From an uncultured Cytophagales bacterium (GTDB lineage Bacteria; Bacteroidota; Bacteroidia; Cytophagales; Cyclobacteriaceae), in assembly GCA_913057175.1 (NCBI GenBank), contig CAJXNP010000013.1, positions 124,001 through 188,000 of the forward strand: a stretch of 64,000 nt of DNA, given 5' to 3'. Positions 42,878 through 51,252 of this stretch are shown here, piece by piece. Numbering within the stretch: position 1 is the stretch's first letter; each line of letters opens with the position of its first letter. Below the pieces are notes generated by a model. It was not told the origin of the DNA. It saw only the letters and a list, made by a program, of their open reading frames with translations, and did no database searches. Both the position numbers and the translations under genes were made by a program.

Positions 42878-43567
42878 ATGAAGAAGATCGCGGTGCTTAC
42901 TGGAGCGGGGATAAGCGCTGAAAGCGGATTGAAAACCTTCAGAGATTCCGGAGGTTTGTGGGAAGGATACGATGTCATGGAAGTTGCCACACCCGAAGGC
43001 TGGAAAAAAAATCCTAAACTGGTCTTAAATTTTTACAATGAACGGAGAAAGCAGGCGCTGACAGCAAAGCCAAATGCCGCTCATATTGCCCTCGCCGAAC
43101 TTGAGAAAGAATACAATGTTGTTGTCATCACTCAAAACGTAGACAATCTGCATGAAAAAGCCGGTTCTTCAAAAGTCATTCATCTACATGGTCAACTGTT
43201 CCAATGCCGGAGCACGGGTGATGAAAGCCTGGTTTACGATTTGGATGGGTGGGAGCTAAAGCTTGGTGATAAATGTGAAAAGGGATTTCAGTTGCGGCCC
43301 CATATTGTTTGGTTTGGCGAAATGGTTCCCATGATGGAAATAGCCATGGAGGAGACCATGAACGCTGATATATTTTTGGTGGTAGGCACCTCTCTTCAGG
43401 TTTACCCTGCTGCGGGTCTTGTTCAGTATGTGAAACAAGATGCTCCCATTTATATCGTTGACCCTAATCTTCCTGAAGTTTATAGCAGTAAAAACATCAG
43501 GTACATTAAAGAAAAAGCCTCAGTTGGGATGGCAATGGTGAAGGAAGAACTTTTAAGCAGTTTGTAA
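42878..43567 (+). CDS. cobB: NAD-dependent protein deacylase (sirtuin), zinc cysteines missing
   Basis: A 229-residue sirtuin that removes acyl groups from lysines using NAD. ATG 42878 starts the Rossmann fold (MKKIAVLTGAGISAESGLKT). NAD-binding TQNVDNLHEKAG, catalytic His in VIHLHG and GTSLQVYPAAGL are present. The zinc-binding module is degenerate: the two Cys-x-x-Cys pairs are reduced to single Cys residues (LFQCRSTGD and GDKCEKG), as I recall for many Bacteroidota sirtuins, so the fold probably works without zinc. It shares an operon with topA, 7 bases downstream, which may tie deacylation to chromosome topology or be incidental. Confidence 0.92.
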   Translation: MKKIAVLTGAGISAESGLKTFRDSGGLWEGYDVMEVATPEGWKKNPKLVLNFYNERRKQALTAKPNAAHIALAELEKEYNVVVITQNVDNLHEKAGSSKVIHLHGQLFQCRSTGDESLVYDLDGWELKLGDKCEKGFQLRPHIVWFGEMVPMMEIAMEETMNADIFLVVGTSLQVYPAAGLVQYVKQDAPIYIVDPNLPEVYSSKNIRYIKEKASVGMAMVKEELLSSL

Positions 43568-43699
43568 AATTAGCAGCTGATCATTTCCTTCCTGAACTAA
43601 TATTTTGTATCCGACCCTGGTACGACGAGTCATATTTAAGATTATTTTTATCTTTAGAATCAAACACTTTTGAATTGTAATACTAAAATTTTAATAGGA

Positions 43700-45196
43700 A
43701 TGCGATTGTCATTGAAATTATTTTTGGTTCAGTTTTTCATTGTCTGCTTTGCAGGAGTTGCGTTTTCTCAAACGGAAACCGTTGAATACAATCAGGACAG
43801 TACGCTGCGATCCGTCGGGACGATGAATGAAACTGGCTTGAAAACAGGAATGTGGAAGACGTTTAATCAAAACAATCAGCTCATTCAGGTAGGCGAATAT
43901 GTTGGTGGGGAAAAATCCGGAATGTGGATCGCTTATGATACAAATGGTCACATAGATATAGAAACAATCTTTCAATCGGGTGAAGCCAATGGATTGTTTA
44001 AGAAATATTATCCCGGCAAAAGGCTCGCCATGGAGGGAACTTTTAAAAACAACGAAAAGGATGGACTTTGGAAAGAATATCATGAAAATGGTTACCTGAA
44101 AACTTACGGAGCCTATGATATGGGAAAGAAAACCGGACTTTGGAAAACCTATCATTCCAATGGCACCATAGAGAGTGAAGCACATTATAAGGATGGTGAA
44201 TTGACAGAGAGTTTCAAATCATATTCGCAGGAGGGTTCATTGATAAAGTTGGCCAATTATAAAAATGACCAGTTGCATGGTGTGTATGAGGAATATTACG
44301 ATCATGCAATACTTAAAACGAAAGGTACGTACGATGCTGGTGAAAAAACCGGACAATGGAAAGAATACTACGCGGATGGAGAGGAGGAATCAGAAGCTTA
44401 CTACAAAAATGGCGTTCCTGTGGGGAAATGGATCTACTATTATCCATACTCCACTATAAAAAAGGAGATTTTCTTTAAAAATGGATTGATGGATAGCGCC
44501 TATATAGAATACCACCCGAACAAAAATAAAAGTGTAATTGGGGAATATGAAGAAGGATTGAGGACAGGAGTTTGGTATAATTATCATACCAATGGCAAGG
44601 TGTATAGTTTTGGTGAATACAAGAATGATGAAAAGACGGGTAACTGGAAGTATTTCAACAACAAAGGGATGATGATCGCAGAAGGTAATTTTGAGAATGA
44701 CCTGGAAACCGGCCAATGGTTTTTCTATCATGATGATGGACAATTGCAAACCATCGGAACCTACGAGCAAGGAAAAGAGCAAGGATTGTGGGGAAGTTTT
44801 CATGAAGACGGAAACTTAAAACAGGAAAAGACCTGGAATGAGGGTAAACTGGTTAAAGTGTCTGATTTTTACACGGTGGACGGCGATACCATCAGGCAGG
44901 AAGGATTTAAGAATGGAACGGGCGTAGTCCGTGACTACTATGAAGATGGGGCTGTTGCAGAAGTCAAGACCTATAAAAATGGAGTTCTGGAGGGATCTAC
45001 AAAATTGTATTCCGATAAAGGCGAATTGTTGGCAGAGGGAAGTTATGAAAATGGACGAAAGGAAGGATACTGGAAATACTACCACAGCAATGGCCGGCTT
45101 GAGTCAGATGGCAGCTACAAAGCCGATGAGCTTACCGGTACATGGAATTTTTACGATCGCAGAGGGACTTTGATTGAAAGAGAGGAGTATGAGTGA
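43700..45196 (+). CDS. YwqK-family MORN-like repeat protein
   Basis: A 498-residue exported protein (signal MRLSLKLFLVQFFIVCFAGVAFS; the upstream TTG start at 43670 adds ten non-signal residues). The body consists of about twenty 20-24-residue repeats of the form GxWxxYxxNGxxxxxGxYxxGxxxG (for example GLWKEYHENGYLKTYGAYD), the MORN-variant called YwqK. Such repeats form extended beta ribbons. Databases often label the family 'toxin-antitoxin YwqK antitoxin', but nothing here supports a toxin partner. Role unknown; probably an envelope scaffold. It is followed by a promoter-like TATCTTTG driving the next gene. Confidence 0.85.
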   Translation: MRLSLKLFLVQFFIVCFAGVAFSQTETVEYNQDSTLRSVGTMNETGLKTGMWKTFNQNNQLIQVGEYVGGEKSGMWIAYDTNGHIDIETIFQSGEANGLFKKYYPGKRLAMEGTFKNNEKDGLWKEYHENGYLKTYGAYDMGKKTGLWKTYHSNGTIESEAHYKDGELTESFKSYSQEGSLIKLANYKNDQLHGVYEEYYDHAILKTKGTYDAGEKTGQWKEYYADGEEESEAYYKNGVPVGKWIYYYPYSTIKKEIFFKNGLMDSAYIEYHPNKNKSVIGEYEEGLRTGVWYNYHTNGKVYSFGEYKNDEKTGNWKYFNNKGMMIAEGNFENDLETGQWFFYHDDGQLQTIGTYEQGKEQGLWGSFHEDGNLKQEKTWNEGKLVKVSDFYTVDGDTIRQEGFKNGTGVVRDYYEDGAVAEVKTYKNGVLEGSTKLYSDKGELLAEGSYENGRKEGYWKYYHSNGRLESDGSYKADELTGTWNFYDRRGTLIEREEYE

Positions 45197-45280
45197 TAGT
45201 GACTTGACATTTGATCATTATGAATTTTTTTGGGAAAAATGCTTTTTCCTAAGGATTGCTCTGTGAATTTAAAATAGTAC

Positions 45281-45288
45281 TATCTTTG
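45281..45288 (+). promoter_or_regulatory. Bacteroidota-type promoter of the T9SS cargo gene
   Basis: TATCTTTG matches TAnnTTTG exactly, with TTG at 45256-45258, 22 bases upstream, as a possible -33 element. The leader to ATG 45444 is about 150 bases and contains a degenerate palindromic-repeat fragment and a 9-base inverted repeat (45343-45375). Confidence 0.55.
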
Positions 45289-45295
45289 CCTCTTT

Positions 45296-45313
45296 AAACC
45301 CCTAACCTCCAAG
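45296..45313 (-). repeat. Degenerate copy of the GGAGGGGTTAGGGGTGG-type repeat
   Basis: On the minus strand the sequence reads CTTGGAGGTTAGGGGTTT, a shortened form of the repeat at 57316-57346. It lies in the leader of the T9SS cargo gene. Confidence 0.45.
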
Positions 45314-45342
45314 ATTTACCAAAAGCTTAAATGATTTTAAAG

Positions 45343-45375
45343 CCAAAATTGTTTCTGGTAAAAAGGCAATTTTGG
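45343..45375 (+). other. Inverted repeat in the leader of the T9SS cargo gene
   Basis: CCAAAATTG (45343-45351) and CAATTTTGG (45367-45375), a 15-base loop, then TTTTAAAA. It could be a terminator for the upstream YwqK gene or a leader hairpin of the downstream gene, since a promoter-like box precedes it. Confidence 0.5.
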
Positions 45376-45443
45376 TTTTAAAAAAATTGATTTGTCCTGA
45401 ATTGAATTTGAGAAGTTGTCAACTTAGAATACGTAAAATATTA

Positions 45444-46502
45444 ATGCAAAGCATTCACTTGAATTGGTGTTGTTCCGATAATAAAATATTAGTCTTACTC
45501 TTGTTCACTTTTTTGACTATCAAAAGTGAGGCACAAACCTGTACTGCAACAAAATCTGGAAATTGGAATGCTGGCCCTGGAAGTGGTAGAGCAGAGTGGT
45601 CATGCAATGGTGGCGCAACTAGCCCAAATAATGCTTCTGAAGTTGTTATTCCATCAGGAATTACTGTCACGATTAATAATAACCAAACCTGGACAAATGC
45701 AAGTGTGATTGTAGAAGATGGAGGAACAATAGTATTTGACAATCAGCTTAATTTAAGTTGTGGAAAAACATTAATTATTGAAGATGGTGGTTTGATTATT
45801 GATGGAGGTGGAGGTTCAAATGATCGATTAATCATTTGCGGAAATACTATAATTACTAGTCAACCTAGTCCTTCTCCTCCTGCAGTTAGTTGGCCTCCAG
45901 GTGGATTTACTGATACTGGATTTGATGAGGATGGTGAAATTTCTAATTTACCTGTCACCTTAATCTACTTCAAAGCCCGACCAAATGATTCCCAAATCAC
46001 CCTCTCCTGGAAAACGGGCACCGAGCTCAATAATGACTACTTCACCCTCGAGCGATCAAGAGATGGTTTTCACTATCAGAAGGTTGGGACCGTTCAAGGA
46101 TATGGCACCACCAATCAGCCACAGCTTTATGAGTTCATCGACGAACAGCCTTTTTCCGGCACTTCCTATTATCGACTATCACAAACAGATTATGATGGGA
46201 CGACCGAAGTCTTTCGCCCAATATCAGTGAATTATGAAGGGAAAGAGTTTGGATTCTATGTTTTTCCGAATCCAACGACCGAAACATTGTATGTTTCCAC
46301 TTATAACTTTAAAGCGCATTCCAGTGTGACTGTTAATATTTCGGATTTTCTGGGAAGGTCTGTATTTTATCGTCAACTGACTACTAACGAATTTGGTTCG
46401 ATTGACGAGGATCTGGACATTCAAAACCTTCCCGCAGGTACATACCTTGTACAACTTAGCAGCGAGGGGCTGTTCTGGAATTTTAAGATTATCAAAGAAT
46501 AG
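45444..46502 (+). CDS. Type IX secretion system cargo protein with C-terminal sorting domain
   Basis: A 352-residue secreted protein. ATG 45444 begins a signal peptide ending near SEAQ; the in-frame TTG at 45372 is less likely. Residues 30-155 are Gly-, Asn- and Ser-rich beta strands with Cys residues (TCTATKSG, EWSCNGG), like G8 or parallel-beta-helix adhesin domains. Residues 170-265 are a fibronectin-like sandwich often found before the tail. Residues 275-352 are a type A T9SS sorting domain: VFPNPTTETLYVS, then ISDFLGRSVF and LPAGTYLVQL. The protein is thus exported across the outer membrane, where the tail is removed. Substrate or surface role unknown. Confidence 0.9.
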   Translation: MQSIHLNWCCSDNKILVLLLFTFLTIKSEAQTCTATKSGNWNAGPGSGRAEWSCNGGATSPNNASEVVIPSGITVTINNNQTWTNASVIVEDGGTIVFDNQLNLSCGKTLIIEDGGLIIDGGGGSNDRLIICGNTIITSQPSPSPPAVSWPPGGFTDTGFDEDGEISNLPVTLIYFKARPNDSQITLSWKTGTELNNDYFTLERSRDGFHYQKVGTVQGYGTTNQPQLYEFIDEQPFSGTSYYRLSQTDYDGTTEVFRPISVNYEGKEFGFYVFPNPTTETLYVSTYNFKAHSSVTVNISDFLGRSVFYRQLTTNEFGSIDEDLDIQNLPAGTYLVQLSSEGLFWNFKIIKE

Positions 46503-46503
46503 C

Positions 46504-49476
46504 TCACGCAATTTTCGGCGATTGCATTTCCGAAGTTAACCGGCTGATCATGGGTAGCTTTTCCATGCTGTCTACTTCGATCATGGGATAACCGAAATCT
46601 TCCACAACCTTGCCCTTCATCCGGTAAAATCCTTTTCCCCGGAAGGGGTGTCTTTTTGCCACAGGAGGGAAGTGAGTGGTGTCAAACACTTCACCGTTTT
46701 TGTCCAGAAAGGTGCCAAAATGCATCGCTTTGTGGTCTTTCGTATGGGTGTCTTTGGTAGTAACGAGATATCCTACGATATCTACTTTTTTGTTCACCTT
46801 TGACGTAAGTTGTCGGGCGAGGGTATCACCATAATCATCATTTTCAAGCAAAAGGAAAGGATCAGAAAGTGGAAAGCCCAGTAATTCCAACTCATCAAAC
46901 GCATCCTCAGATGGCTTTTCGTCCAGCTTTGGAACGGGAAACTTTTTGAGCGGAGAAGCGAACATATCCCTGCTGTGGCGCACATCCTTCTTTCGCCCGT
47001 AAATCAATCTTGCATCCCATAGCAGCGCTCGTTTGGGCATTCCTGTAAACCGGAATGCCCCGATCTTGATCAGGATATTGATCTGTTCCAACCCCAAAGG
47101 TATTCGCGCAATAAAATCTTCCAATCCTTCATACGAACCGTTTTGCTCACGCTCTTTGGGAATCAGCTCACCTATTTTGGTTTCCAGGCTTTTCAGATGG
47201 ATAAATCCCATGAAAATGTCTTTATCTTCGATACTCGTCAAGTATTGACTTTGGTTGATACAAGGCGCTTCGATGTTGGCACCAGACATCCGGGCCTCGT
47301 GAAAGTAAAACTCCGTCCGGTAAAAGCCACCAAAATTATTGATAACGCCCACCATAAATTCCAGGGGGTGGTAGGCTTTGAGGTAGAGGCTCTGGTAGCT
47401 TTCCACCGCGTAACTGGCCGAATGTGCTTTTGAAAAGGAATAACCTGAAAAACTCTCGATCTGTCTCCAGACCTCTTTGACAATTTTGTCGGGATAACCT
47501 TTTTCCTTGCAGCTTTCAAAATACTTGTCTTCCACCCGTTTGAATTCCTGTCGTGAGCGGAATTTGCCCGACATTCCCCTTCGGAGAATGTCTGCCTCCG
47601 CAAGGTCAAGTCCTGCAAAATGATGAGCAACTTTGATCACATCTTCCTGGTAAACCATTACTCCATAGGTTTCTTTCATCAATTCGCCCATCTTAGGGTG
47701 AATGTATTTGACCTTGTCCGGGTGGTGGTGGTTGTAGATGTATTCGCGCATCATCCCCGACCGGGCCACTCCTGGCCGGATGATCGAACTGGCGGCAACC
47801 AGGGTCAGGTAGTTGTCGCAATTCAGCTTTCCCAGCAACATCCTCATCGCAGGTGATTCGATGTAAAAGCACCCCATGGCACGACCTTCCGAAAGGAGGC
47901 CGTTGCACCTGGGGTCTTGCTTAAATATGGAGGTTTGGCTGATGTCTATTTTGACACCTTTGTTTTTTTCAATGATCTCGACAGCGTCTTTGATATGGCC
48001 CAATCCTCGCTGACTAAGGATGTCAAATTTGTGCAATCCGATATCCTCGGCGCCGTACATGTCGAAATGGGTGATGGGAAAGCCCTTGGGAGGTATTTCC
48101 GTTGCCGTGTAGTGATAAATGGGCTTGTCGCTGATGATGATGCCACCCGCGTGGATGGATAAATTGTTCGGAAAATCATGTATTCGATCTGCATAGCGAA
48201 ACATCAGTCTGGTGATCTCATCACGGTTTTGCATGTCAAATGGTTGCTCCACGATTTTATCGATCTCACTTTTTGGCAGGCCAAACACCTTACCCAGTTC
48301 GCGCAATACTGATCGTTTTTGGAAAGTGTTGTACGTGGCGAGCAATGCGGTGTGCTTTGTTTTGTACCGGTTGAAAATATGCGTGATTACTTCGTCCCGG
48401 TCTTTCCATGAAAAGTCGATGTCGAAATCAGGCGGGGAGCTACGATACGGGTTGAGGAATCGTTCGAAATAGAGATCGAGCTCGATGGGATCCACTTCTG
48501 TGATCCCCAGGCAATAGGCTACCATGCTATTGGCGCCGCTTCCCCTTCCCACATAGGCGAAGTTTTTATGACGGGCGAAGTCGACGATATCCAGCGAGAT
48601 GAGGAAATACGATTCGAATTGCCGGTCAGCAATGACATCCAGTTCTTTCATCAGGCGCTGCATCGCGTAGCTATTGTAGCTTTCATATCTCTTCCGGAAA
48701 CCTTCCAGGGCTTTTTGCCGCAATACCTTGTGGTCTTCTTTATTGCTTTTTCCGAAGACCTTTTTGTTTTTTGGTGTGTGGAGCTCGATATCTATTTCAC
48801 AATTCTCTAACAAATATTTAGTGTTGGTAATGATCTCCGGATATTGCCAGTAGTAGGAGAGAAGGTCGCTTTCCCTCATCATCATCTCTCCAGGATGGGC
48901 CTGCAGGTTTGGATCCAGTTTGCTGAGGAGGGTATTCTGGTCGATGGCCCGCAATAGACGATGGGTATTGTATCCCGCTTTATTTTTAAAAGTTACGGGG
49001 TGCAACATCACCAGCTTATGTGTATGATCACGATAGACGGACCGGTTGATATGGGGCACTTCCTGAGCCCGGACACCTACGTATTCATAATCGCGAAGCT
49101 CTTCGGGAGCAATGGTTCCCCATGGATAAATGATAAAAATATTAGTAAATTCAGGAGCGCGACTAAGCAGGGGTTCTTCTTTTGCATTGTGATCGGAAAG
49201 ATAGGCACAGAGGGAAGCAAAGCCTTCATTATTCTGAGCAATTCCAATATAAAATAGTTTGTCATTTTCCCTGAACTCAATCCCTAAAGCAAACTCCAGA
49301 GCATGTTCTTCTTTGTTTTCCTGGCAAATCCGATAAAAATCGATGTATCCCGATGTATTATTGATGTCGGTAAGCACGAGCTTTTTCACCTTGTTTTTCA
49401 TGGACTCTTTCCACAACTCTTCCGGGCTCAGTGTGCCGTACTTCATGCTGAAATATGTGTGACAATTCAAATACAT
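46504..49476 (-). CDS. Second DnaE-type DNA polymerase III alpha subunit (damage-inducible type likely)
   Basis: A 990-residue C-family polymerase. The PHP domain lies at about residues 1-270, and the palm has the catalytic pair in PPDFDIDFSWKDRDE near residue 350. The finger and beta-clamp regions contain YQEDVIKVAHHFAGLDLAEADILRRGMSGK. The helix-hairpin-helix is followed by an OB domain. At 990 residues it is shorter than replicative DnaE (about 1200-1450). Bacteroidota carry such a second copy for translesion synthesis. The 5' region carries three TTAGTA-type half-sites (49488-49527), fitting repressor control. By eye the gene is more GC-rich than its neighbours. No imuA/imuB-like gene is adjacent. 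Confidence 0.88.
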   Translation of the reverse strand: MYLNCHTYFSMKYGTLSPEELWKESMKNKVKKLVLTDINNTSGYIDFYRICQENKEEHALEFALGIEFRENDKLFYIGIAQNNEGFASLCAYLSDHNAKEEPLLSRAPEFTNIFIIYPWGTIAPEELRDYEYVGVRAQEVPHINRSVYRDHTHKLVMLHPVTFKNKAGYNTHRLLRAIDQNTLLSKLDPNLQAHPGEMMMRESDLLSYYWQYPEIITNTKYLLENCEIDIELHTPKNKKVFGKSNKEDHKVLRQKALEGFRKRYESYNSYAMQRLMKELDVIADRQFESYFLISLDIVDFARHKNFAYVGRGSGANSMVAYCLGITEVDPIELDLYFERFLNPYRSSPPDFDIDFSWKDRDEVITHIFNRYKTKHTALLATYNTFQKRSVLRELGKVFGLPKSEIDKIVEQPFDMQNRDEITRLMFRYADRIHDFPNNLSIHAGGIIISDKPIYHYTATEIPPKGFPITHFDMYGAEDIGLHKFDILSQRGLGHIKDAVEIIEKNKGVKIDISQTSIFKQDPRCNGLLSEGRAMGCFYIESPAMRMLLGKLNCDNYLTLVAASSIIRPGVARSGMMREYIYNHHHPDKVKYIHPKMGELMKETYGVMVYQEDVIKVAHHFAGLDLAEADILRRGMSGKFRSRQEFKRVEDKYFESCKEKGYPDKIVKEVWRQIESFSGYSFSKAHSASYAVESYQSLYLKAYHPLEFMVGVINNFGGFYRTEFYFHEARMSGANIEAPCINQSQYLTSIEDKDIFMGFIHLKSLETKIGELIPKEREQNGSYEGLEDFIARIPLGLEQINILIKIGAFRFTGMPKRALLWDARLIYGRKKDVRHSRDMFASPLKKFPVPKLDEKPSEDAFDELELLGFPLSDPFLLLENDDYGDTLARQLTSKVNKKVDIVGYLVTTKDTHTKDHKAMHFGTFLDKNGEVFDTTHFPPVAKRHPFRGKGFYRMKGKVVEDFGYPMIEVDSMEKLPMISRLTSEMQSPKIA

Positions 49477-49487
49477 CTTGCCAGTAA

Positions 49488-49527
49488 AATTAGTATTTCA
49501 GTTCTAAAAATACTAATTAAATTAGTA
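49488..49527. promoter_or_regulatory. Operator-like array upstream of the second dnaE
   Basis: AATTAGTATTT (49488-49498) and its exact complement AAATACTAATT (49508-49518), 9 bases apart, form an inverted repeat. TACTAAT-TAA-ATTAGTA (49511-49527) is a second palindrome sharing the middle half-site. So there are three TTAGTA half-sites in alternating orientation within 12-51 bases of the start codon at 49476, over the presumed promoter. Confidence 0.65.
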
Positions 49528-49604
49528 ATTTGTGTTTATCTTTTTTGTGACATATATGATCGATATTTTTAGGCAATATTTTTCACAAAAACCAAAACAA
49601 CCCA

Positions 49605-50042
49605 ATGGAGATTAAAAGGCTTTCAAGAGAAGATTACACCTTTGTTTATAGCAAAGTACCCCGCTTGTGTGTGGATATGATCGTCAGGAATGAAAAGGGC
49701 GAGATCCTGTTGATCGAAAGGACAATTGACCCGGGAAAAGGAATGTGGCATTTCCCAGGTGGCACGGTTTTGCGGGGAGAATCGCTACTGCAGGCGATGC
49801 GGAGGATACTAAAGGAAGAAACAAATCTGGATATTATCGAGTCTTCGATTATCGGTGTGATGGATTTTTACGAAGAGGATAATCCGTATTTTCATACCGT
49901 CAGCAATGTGTTTGAAGTAAAAACTGAAAAGGGTAAATTATCAGGGAGCTTTCAGGGTGAAAACCTGAAGTATTTCAATCGTTTACCGGAAAAGATTATT
50001 CCTGAACAAAAGGAGTTCATTGCCAGTTACAACCTGATTTGA
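49605..50042 (+). CDS. Nudix hydrolase
   Basis: A 145-residue Nudix-fold protein. The Nudix box is GGTVLRGESLLQAMRRILKEETNL (about residues 52-75 in outline): the first Gly, the Glu after five residues and the metal-binding Glu-Glu are present, but the Glu of the canonical R-E-U-x-E-E is Ile. The protein may hydrolyse nucleoside diphosphate derivatives such as sugar nucleotides, or may have altered metal coordination. It is divergent from the dnaE-type polymerase and overlaps or abuts the next gene (stop 50040-50042), so the operator array near 49500 could affect both. Confidence 0.85.
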   Translation: MEIKRLSREDYTFVYSKVPRLCVDMIVRNEKGEILLIERTIDPGKGMWHFPGGTVLRGESLLQAMRRILKEETNLDIIESSIIGVMDFYEEDNPYFHTVSNVFEVKTEKGKLSGSFQGENLKYFNRLPEKIIPEQKEFIASYNLI

Positions 50043-50059
50043 TTGATAGCATAATCATC

Positions 50060-50482
50060 ATGAAAAAATCCGTAACCAAAAAATATAAAAAAGGTGATAT
50101 GACAGTGGTCTGGAAACCCGATCTCTGCATCCATTCTCAAAACTGTTTTAAAGGTCTTCCCGAGGTATTCAATCCGCAAAATCGTCCTTGGGTAAATATG
50201 TCTGGAGCGACTGGTCAGGCCATAAAAGGCCAGGTAGCCAAATGTCCATCTGGTGCATTGTCAACTTTGGAGGAAAATGAAAGTGGATTTCATGACGATA
50301 AAGTTGAAATTGAGTTGATGAAAAACGGTCCAATTTTAATTCATGGTACGATAAATTGGAAAGATAGCGATGGTAATAATCACAAACTGACAAACATGAC
50401 TACAGCTTTTTGCCGCTGTGGAGCTTCCTCCAATAAACCTCTTTGTGATGGCACTCATAAAAATATCGGATTTTCAGGTTAA
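50060..50482 (+). CDS. Iron-sulfur protein: divergent ferredoxin domain plus CDGSH domain
   Basis: A 140-residue cytosolic protein with two iron-sulfur modules. Residues 20-75 form a Fer4_19-type mono-cluster domain (PDLCIHSQNC, then AKCPSGAL). Residues 85-140 form a CDGSH module with the 2Fe-2S ligand pattern C-x-C-x2-[ST]-x3-P-x-C-D-G-[SAT]-H, seen as CRCGASSNKPLCDGTH. Start ATG 50060 rather than the upstream TTG at 50039 gives the common MKK-opening. Such fusions are widespread in Bacteroidota; electron transfer or redox sensing is inferred, partner unknown. It is 17 bases after the Nudix stop, so probably co-transcribed. Confidence 0.9.
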   Translation: MKKSVTKKYKKGDMTVVWKPDLCIHSQNCFKGLPEVFNPQNRPWVNMSGATGQAIKGQVAKCPSGALSTLEENESGFHDDKVEIELMKNGPILIHGTINWKDSDGNNHKLTNMTTAFCRCGASSNKPLCDGTHKNIGFSG

Positions 50483-50601
50483 AGTATCACATTCATGTTT
50501 TGTAGTTCTTTCAATGGGTTACATCGAAAAATTTTCAGGGAATAAAGGAATTGAATTATATTTCAAATGTTATTTTTTAAACTATAAATGGTTTAATATA
50601 A

Positions 50602-51159
50602 ATGAAAGTTAAAGGAACAGTTCTCACTTCTATTGATCGATTTGTAAAAGACAACTTCGAAGGTAAATACAAAGACTGGAAAAACCGGTTGCCGGAGGAA
50701 TCAAAAAGGCTTTATGAAAACAGCATCATGGCTACCGAGTGGTATGAAGTCAAAGCCGGAGTCATTGAGCCTACTAAGCTAATCGGAACGATGTTTTACG
50801 ATTATAATAATAAAAAGGCCGCCTGGGATTCGGGAAATTATAGTGCAAAGGTAGCTTTGACGGGCATTTACAAAGTATTTATCCTGATTAGTACACCCGC
50901 ATTTATGATGGCAAGAGCAGGAAAGATCATGGAATCCTTTTATGACCAGGCAGTTATCAAAGTTGTTGAGAACCGGCCGAAAGGAATGACTTTACACATG
51001 ACCCGATTTCCTGAGGCCAATGAAGTGCTTGATCACAGGATTGCCGGATGGATGGAAAGGGCATTGACAATCTGTGGGTGCAAAGAACTTCAATTGAAAA
51101 TTACCAAAAGCCTGGCAAAGGGAGATGATCTGACAGAGTTTGTTATTAACTGGAATTAA
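50602..51159 (+). CDS. Uncharacterised 185-residue cytosolic protein
   Basis: A 185-residue soluble protein with no signal or membrane segment. I do not recognise it with confidence. The layout, with an N-terminal helical part (KGTVLTSIDRFVKDNF) followed by a long segment FILISTPAFMMARAGKIMESFYD and a terminal Cys-containing strand TICGCKELQLKITKSLA, faintly recalls the heme-NO-binding/4-vinyl-reductase or TIGR02265 type of signalling proteins. It stands between the CDGSH protein and an EEP-family hydrolase without overlap. Confidence 0.45.
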   Translation: MKVKGTVLTSIDRFVKDNFEGKYKDWKNRLPEESKRLYENSIMATEWYEVKAGVIEPTKLIGTMFYDYNNKKAAWDSGNYSAKVALTGIYKVFILISTPAFMMARAGKIMESFYDQAVIKVVENRPKGMTLHMTRFPEANEVLDHRIAGWMERALTICGCKELQLKITKSLAKGDDLTEFVINWN

Positions 51160-51252
51160 TTTCCTGAGAACTTTTATCAGAACTGTATTCTCTTTTATTT
51201 TGCCATTCCGATGGTTTTCGGAACCATTGTCCCTGGTCACTAACTTCCCGAA

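Noticed and set aside
43700-45196. Reading the YwqK protein as an antitoxin of a toxin-antitoxin pair
   Set aside because: No toxin gene flanks it; the protein is a long exported MORN repeat array, and the label comes only from a family name.
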